Shown here: one piece after another, positions 31,101-34,527 of the stretch
How the letters are laid out: each line of letters opens with the position of its first letter
Numbering within the stretch: the first letter of the stretch is position 1
Origin: Luteitalea sp.
GTDB lineage: Bacteria > Acidobacteriota > Vicinamibacteria > Vicinamibacterales > Vicinamibacteraceae
Assembly (NCBI GenBank): GCA_009377605.1
Contig: WHTT01000068.1
Location: 1-34,527 of the forward strand
Direction of reading: 5' to 3'
DNA: 34,527 bases
Translations under genes and position numbers: made by a program
The notes under the pieces: model-generated
The model's input: only the letters and a program-made list of their open reading frames with translations
Told to the model about the DNA's origin: nothing
The model's database searches: none

Positions 31101-31554
31101 CAGCTTCTACAGTGGGACGCCGTTCAGCGTCCAAGCCTCTGGCACGTCGCTCAATGCGCCTGGCAACGCACAGATGGCCGATCAGGTCAAGCCCGAAGTC
31201 GACATCCTCAACGGGATTGGCGAAGGCAATGCATGGTTCGATCCGTTGGCCTTCGCGCCCGTCACGGAGCCACGCTTCGGCAATGCCGGCTACAACTCGA
31301 TGCGCGGGCCTGGCTACGGCAATTGGGATCTCGGCGTGTTCCGGGTGATCAGCGTCGGCGGTCGGCGCACGCTGGAGCTACGCTTCGAGGCGTTCAACGT
31401 CCTCAACACGGCGCACTTCAACAACCCGGGGGCGAACGTCTCGAATCTCCTGCTCAATCCCGATGGGTCGGTTCAAGACTTGAACGGCTTCTCGGAAGTC
31501 ACCAGTGCTTCCGGCGAGCGCCTCATACGGCTCGGCGTGCGCTTTGCGTTTTGA
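28174..31554 (+). CDS. TonB-dependent receptor with N-terminal carboxypeptidase-regulatory-like domain
   Basis: The 1126-residue protein has a signal peptide (LIVAALAPAEAQ) and then a carboxypeptidase-regulatory-like beta-sandwich (YGSIVGNVRDSSGAAVPGAT through YTVRVTLDGFRTFEREQV). A plug domain follows (ATELENLPVPLGRNYQQLFK), then a large outer-membrane barrel ending in GERLIRLGVRFAF with a terminal Phe. This Oar-like architecture is greatly expanded in Acidobacteriota and imports unknown, often polymeric, substrates with TonB energy. The ATG at 28174 has GGAGGAGG about 7 bases upstream and is preferred to the ATG at 28168, which is too close. The gene is intact and alone, with a promoter-like element upstream and a strong hairpin downstream. 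Confidence 0.93.
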   Translation: MSTRLSRSARRCLRLIGGAAAAVALIVAALAPAEAQVLYGSIVGNVRDSSGAAVPGATVVITQQGRNLTRETATDQQGSYTFSTVPTGPYTVRVTLDGFRTFEREQVPVTLNSVARVDVTLEVGALAETVMVAADTPLLQTDRAEVRAEINATELENLPVPLGRNYQQLFKYLPGFTPPDDAHSVPSNPSRALVFNANGASRSSNNTRIDGVSTTNIWLPHVAAYVPALESLETVNVVSNSFDAEQGLAGGSAINVQIKSGTNEITGSAFEYHHNENLRSRDYFAPPGTDKGDFSYNQFGGTLGGPLVRNKLFFFGSYESTLDRQTVNSIRDVPTDALRRGDLSASPNPIYDPLTGNPDGSGRTPFPNNRIPADRIHPIAQWFIDRVPGANLPREDGTMPETDNYFVQAPYKFDRWTVDSKFNWNATDRLNTFVRYSVLDFYTENETVFGEELQGPPIGGGNPGIGSGNTYNLSAGATYTVTPNLVVDANVGWVRMNAGVEMSNIGVNVGRDVLGLPGTNGTRDFEGGMPRFDVSSYTGYGTTENYMPYYRSDDQIQYVLNATWIKGSHSFRFGSDIYYQAMNHTQPEISGGRGARGSFEFGSGPTQILDGPSGTNFNSWATFLLGLPDTTGRILEVDAPYTTRNWQYSLYVRDQWRLGPKLTLSLGTRWEYFPIPRRADRGLERYNPETNMMEIGGVGSVPMDLGVKVSKMMFAPRLGLAWRPTEKTVVRAGYGITNDPYALARPMRTNHPVLLSLVVQAPNAYSFASRLEDGIPEIPAPDLGNGIIPVPANVSTVTLPDEFDRGHVESWNVILQHELGAGFVGEVGYIGTRQVDQLGTRELNWSPIDGGRTGRQLFGEFQRDAQTRLVAPLGNSDYHALQSGLKRRFANGLQLQANYTWSRSMGIAGNDNSDGTPRINIPEFYHLNRALSGFDRTHALHILGVAELPFGTGRRWLNNGGVASALLGGWQVNNAVSFYSGTPFSVQASGTSLNAPGNAQMADQVKPEVDILNGIGEGNAWFDPLAFAPVTEPRFGNAGYNSMRGPGYGNWDLGVFRVISVGGRRTLELRFEAFNVLNTAHFNNPGANVSNLLLNPDGSVQDLNGFSEVTSASGERLIRLGVRFAF

Positions 31555-31580
31555 CGTGATCCTGTCGCGGCCATCTTCAC

Positions 31581-31611
31581 GCCGGTCGGCACAAACGTTG
31601 TGCCGACCGGC
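31581..31611 (+). terminator. Strong 14-bp hairpin after the TonB-dependent receptor
   Basis: GCCGGTCGGCACAA and TTGTGCCGACCGGC pair perfectly around a 3-base loop, 26 bases after the receptor stop codon. There is no T-run after it, so it may act as a transcript-end stabiliser or bidirectional terminator. 31612-31769 holds no gene. Confidence 0.6.
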
Positions 31612-31769
31612 TCTCGGTCCGGACCGCAGTTCGGCGCCTGCTCGGCATCACGGCCAGTATAATCGATAATCGAGTGATAACAGCGGTTGGCCAGCCGGCC
31701 CAATAGCGGAACGATGTGTTTCACTCCAGGTTCGAGAGACCAACGGTCATGAATGCGCGCGATCGTAGG

Positions 31770-31943
31770 TCAGCGCCTGTCACCTGGCGCTTGCCTCAGC
31801 CGCTCCTCGCGGCGGCGGAGCTCGGCGCGGTAGTGGTCCGCAGCGGCGCGCGAGCCGAGAATCCAACCGATGACGATGCCGATGAGGAGAACCGCCGGGA
31901 TGAAGATGAAGTGACCGGCGGTCATGTTGCTGAATTCAGGCAT
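31770..31943 (-). CDS. 57-residue single-pass membrane protein
   Basis: A short gene starts with ATG 31943 after GGGAGG at 6-base spacing. It encodes one clear membrane helix (FIFIPAVLLIGIVIGWILGS, about residues 12-31) followed by a charged helical tail (AAADHYRAELRRREERLRQ). It lies 142 bases downstream of the ccmD-like gene on the same strand and may belong to the cytochrome maturation operon. I do not recognise a family; the pattern is that of a small membrane anchor or assembly factor. Confidence 0.65.
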   Translation of the reverse strand: MPEFSNMTAGHFIFIPAVLLIGIVIGWILGSRAAADHYRAELRRREERLRQAPGDRR

Positions 31944-32085
31944 CGTACCGCCTCCCGCCGGGTGACAGGGTGACAGGTGATTCGACGATTGGGAGGTTCG
32001 CGAGCGGCCGCCGCTTCTGCCGACGCGGGACCATTAGGCCGCGCGCTACGCACGCTCGAGCACCCCCTCACCTTGTTACGCCCGG

Positions 32086-32466
<381 letters not shown>

Positions 32467-32473
32467 CCACTCC

Positions 32474-33133
32474 TCACGCTTCCGAGGTGCGCATCACATC
32501 GTCCAAGAGCGCCTCCTGCTCGGCGATGCGTACTCGCGTCGCCAGTAGGGCAACGAACAGAAGTAGGAACGCACCGGCGCACCACCAGAGCGGCCCCATC
32601 ATCGCCGGCACCAGCGACGGCACCACGGTTGTCTTCGGATGCAGCGTGCGCCAGAGGTTCGCCGACAAGTACACGAACGGGACGTTGACCATCCCGAACA
32701 GCGCCACGGCGGCGCCCAATCGCTCCGATCCGGGTCCACCAAACCGGCGCAGCAGCCCGTAGGCGGCAAAGATCATCCAGAGCACGAGCGCCGAGGTGAG
32801 CTTCGCATCCCACACCCACCACACGCCCCACACCTTGCGCGCCCACATCGGACCGGTCAGGAGTCCGATGGCGCCAAAGAGCAGGACGAGCTCCGCCGCG
32901 GCGTTCGCCACATGGTCGGCAGATGGCCGCCGCGTCCAGAGGAAACGGACGCTCGCGATGCCGCACACGAACGTCGCCAGAAACATCACGATCCAGGACG
33001 GCACGTGGAAGTAGAAGATCTTCTGAACCAGCCCCATGGTGGACTCATAGGGCGCGGCGGCAATGAAGAACGGCGCGAGCATGAACATCACCAGCGCAAG
33101 CACGAGCGCCCGTACCGCGATCCGATTCAACAC
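32474..33133 (-). CDS. ccmC: Heme handling protein CcmC
   Basis: The 219-residue integral membrane protein has six hydrophobic segments and the heme-binding WWD motif (VWGVWWVWDAKLTS, about residues 101-114). Flanking histidines at FYFHVPSW (H43) and NLWRTLHPKT act as axial ligands in this family. CcmC passes heme to CcmE in the periplasm for cytochrome c assembly. The GTG at 33133 is preferred because GGAGGGG lies 6 bases upstream; an in-frame TTG at 33148 would place the ribosome-binding site inside the gene. It lies downstream of ccmAB and upstream of the ccmD-like gene. Confidence 0.9.
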   Translation of the reverse strand: MLNRIAVRALVLALVMFMLAPFFIAAAPYESTMGLVQKIFYFHVPSWIVMFLATFVCGIASVRFLWTRRPSADHVANAAAELVLLFGAIGLLTGPMWARKVWGVWWVWDAKLTSALVLWMIFAAYGLLRRFGGPGSERLGAAVALFGMVNVPFVYLSANLWRTLHPKTTVVPSLVPAMMGPLWWCAGAFLLLFVALLATRVRIAEQEALLDDVMRTSEA

Positions 33134-33196
33134 CGCAATCCCCTCCAAGATGTCCCGTTCACCTGTCCCCCACTCACCTGGTCACCCGCTCACGCC

Positions 33197-34527
33197 CTAC
33201 TCCGTCATGACGGCGTCGAACGTCCAGAGGGCGAGCGTGACGAATACCGTGTCGAAGAATATCAGCATGGCGAGCCAGGTCACAGCCATCGCGTCGCCGC
33301 GTGTTGGATCGACCACCGACAACGTCCCGCGCACACCGGCAATCAGCACCGGCACCGTCATGGGATAGAGCAGGATTGGCAAGAGCACTTCGCGACTTCT
33401 GGCCCGCGCGAGCATGGCGGCAAAGAGCGCGCCCACGGCCGCAAACCCAAGCGTGCCAGCCGCCAAGAGCGCGGCGAGCAGCCATGGCCGTGGCACAGCG
33501 CGCACCTGGAAGAACAGCCCAACCAGCAAGACGACCACGAGCTCCACGGCAGCCATGAGGACGAGAACGCCGCCGAGCTTCCCGAGATAAATCGCGGCAC
33601 GCGAGACCGGCGCTAGTAGCAGCCCCTGGAGCGTGGCGTTTGCCCGCTCCCGCTCGAACAGGCGGCCGAGCGCTAGTGTGCCGGAGAACGCGAGCGCTAT
33701 CCAGAGAATGCCGCCGATCGCTCCTTGCAGAGGACGCCCCTCGTCTACGAAACCAAACGAAAAGACGAGGACGCACGCGACGGCAAAGAACACAGTGGTC
33801 GCCAAGATCTCACGGCTGCGCGTCTCGATGACCAGGTCCTTCCGTAGCACTTGCCAGACCACTCGGAAGAACGCCGCAGCCGATCCGGTCGCGCGAGGCG
33901 CAGAGACGCTCGGTGCAGGAGTGCTGCTCGTCCGCCGGCTCGCGGCTTGTCCGCCGTAGCGGCGATCCGCCGTCGGCTCCGGGCCGCGAAGGCGGAAGCC
34001 CGAGGGCGGAGGTGCAGCGGGGCTGGGCTCACCGTGGACGACCTGTGCATAGTGCACACGCAATGCGGTGCCCGGAGCCTCGACGACCGTAGCGCGCCCC
34101 GCGCGAAGAATCACGGCGCGATCGAGCATGCCATCGACGAGCTCGAGGTCGTGCGTCGCCACGATCACGCCAACACCAGCGGCGCGTAGGTCTCGTATTC
34201 GCTCCACGAGCCGCGCCGTCGACGAGTCGTCGAGGCCCGTGAACGGTTCGTCCAGCAGGAGAAAACGGGGCTCGTGAACAACGGCGCGCTCGAACGCGAG
34301 ACGCTGACGCATTCCCCGGGAAAAGCCGCTCACGGGATCGTCGGCACGCTCGTCGAGCCGCGCCGACGCAAGTCCGGCCTCGGCGCGCGCTTCGACATCA
34401 CTGGCGCCGTACAGTTGGGCGAAGAAACGGAGGTTCTCGCGTGCGGTCAGCTCCGGATAGAGACACAGCTCATGGCCGAGCACGCCAAGATCGCCACGAA
34501 CGCTGGCCGTGGCGTCAGGGCCTTCCG
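33197..34527 (-). CDS. ccmAB: Fused CcmA-CcmB heme exporter (ATPase-permease), 5' end outside window
   Basis: One uninterrupted frame, open to the window edge, contains both ABC subunits. The ATPase part has the Q-loop region GHELCLYPELTARENLRFFA, the signature SGFSRGMRQR, Walker B RFLLLDEPF and the H-loop VIVATHDL; Walker A would lie upstream of 34527. A Pro/Ser/Arg-rich linker (about 34040-33890) follows. The CcmB permease then begins FFRVVWQVLRKDLVIETRSR, with six membrane helices and GRLFERERANATLQGLLLAP. In most bacteria CcmA and CcmB are separate. The complex works with CcmC in heme delivery to CcmE. Part of the linker is encoded by a REP-like repeat at 33950-33996. Confidence 0.85.
   Translation of the reverse strand, partial: EGPDATASVRGDLGVLGHELCLYPELTARENLRFFAQLYGASDVEARAEAGLASARLDERADDPVSGFSRGMRQRLAFERAVVHEPRFLLLDEPFTGLDDSSTARLVERIRDLRAAGVGVIVATHDLELVDGMLDRAVILRAGRATVVEAPGTALRVHYAQVVHGEPSPAAPPPSGFRLRGPEPTADRRYGGQAASRRTSSTPAPSVSAPRATGSAAAFFRVVWQVLRKDLVIETRSREILATTVFFAVACVLVFSFGFVDEGRPLQGAIGGILWIALAFSGTLALGRLFERERANATLQGLLLAPVSRAAIYLGKLGGVLVLMAAVELVVVLLVGLFFQVRAVPRPWLLAALLAAGTLGFAAVGALFAAMLARARSREVLLPILLYPMTVPVLIAGVRGTLSVVDPTRGDAMAVTWLAMLIFFDTVFVTLALWTFDAVMTE
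33950..33996. repeat. REP-like repeat inside the ccmA-ccmB linker
   Basis: TCCGCC-gta-GCGGC ... GCCGC-gaa-GGCGGA forms a nested inverted repeat with the same layout as the intergenic element at 21115-21143 (TCCGCC-gaa-GCGC ... GCGC-gaa-GGCGGA). Here it lies in frame within the coding sequence and encodes part of the linker between the two ABC subunits. Confidence 0.6.

Noticed and set aside
31655-31690. TATAAT near 31657 as a promoter
   Set aside because: No plus-strand gene follows and no matching -35 is visible.
32030-32050. ATTAGGCCGCGC resembling an attC end
   Set aside because: It lacks GTT and a partner RYYYAAC box; no cassette structure is nearby.

Overview
The window is a GC-rich bacterial chromosome segment, most likely from an Acidobacteriota (Vicinamibacteria-like) genome. 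The evidence is an 825-residue duplicated FtsX/MacB-type 'ADOP' permease, a very large TonB-dependent receptor with an N-terminal carboxypeptidase-regulatory-like domain, an acidobacterial-style CcmD-like protein, and many short REP-like or tandem repeats between genes. The phylum is inferred from gene families; there is no rRNA in the window.

Layout. (1) 1-1.0 kb: debris, namely the C-terminal tail of a permease and a 3'-truncated serine hydrolase. (2) 1.08-8.55 kb: the accessory block and the most interesting part of the window. It is a decayed chromosomal integron. A broken integron integrase (7261-8217, minus strand) points INTO an array of five gene cassettes with five attC sites, the 'reverse' orientation relative to class 1 integrons. 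Each cassette's leading hexamer matches its own attC R'' box, which fixes the cassette borders at 6966/6235/5605/4727/4190/3190. Cassette products are a PD-(D/E)XK nuclease-like protein, an RNxxxH (HEPN-like) protein, an HNH-like protein, a VOC/glyoxalase protein and a tandem GNAT acetyltransferase. Beyond the last attC lie a zinc-ribbon gene translationally coupled to a frameshifted UPF0175 antitoxin, and an AbiEi antitoxin whose AbiEii toxin partner survives only as an N-terminal stub. At the other end the integrase, missing its 5' end, abuts a 5'-truncated phage-type tyrosine recombinase next to an initiator tRNA gene. (3) 8.6-15.4 kb: housekeeping and small genes (tRNA-fMet, FtsB-like, CutA, DUF2721, ADOP permease, Rdx/SelW-like, dienelactone hydrolase, Uma2). 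(4) 15.5-22.7 kb: asparagine synthetase, a hexapeptide acyltransferase, a DPM-type glycosyltransferase, a VTT/DedA-like protein, an outer-membrane barrel, inositol monophosphatase and an RsbW-like anti-sigma kinase. (5) 22.7-25.5 kb: aroA, aroK and a metallophosphoesterase. (6) 25.6-27.9 kb: a truncated alpha/beta hydrolase fused to a twice-frameshifted TPR protein. (7) 28.2-31.6 kb: the TonB-dependent receptor. (8) 31.7-34.5 kb: a cytochrome c maturation operon with ccmA and ccmB fused in one reading frame, then ccmC and a ccmD-like gene.

How it fits together. aroA-aroK serve the shikimate pathway. The ccm genes export and handle heme for c-type cytochromes. asnB, the acyltransferase and the glycosyltransferase suggest surface glycan synthesis. 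The integron looks like a fossil: the integrase, two cassettes and the flanking antitoxin genes carry single-base frameshifts, a nonsense codon or truncations, whereas the large conserved genes are intact. Three of the five cassettes encode nuclease-like folds, and TA-type genes sit at the array end, so a former defence role is a reasonable but unproven reading.
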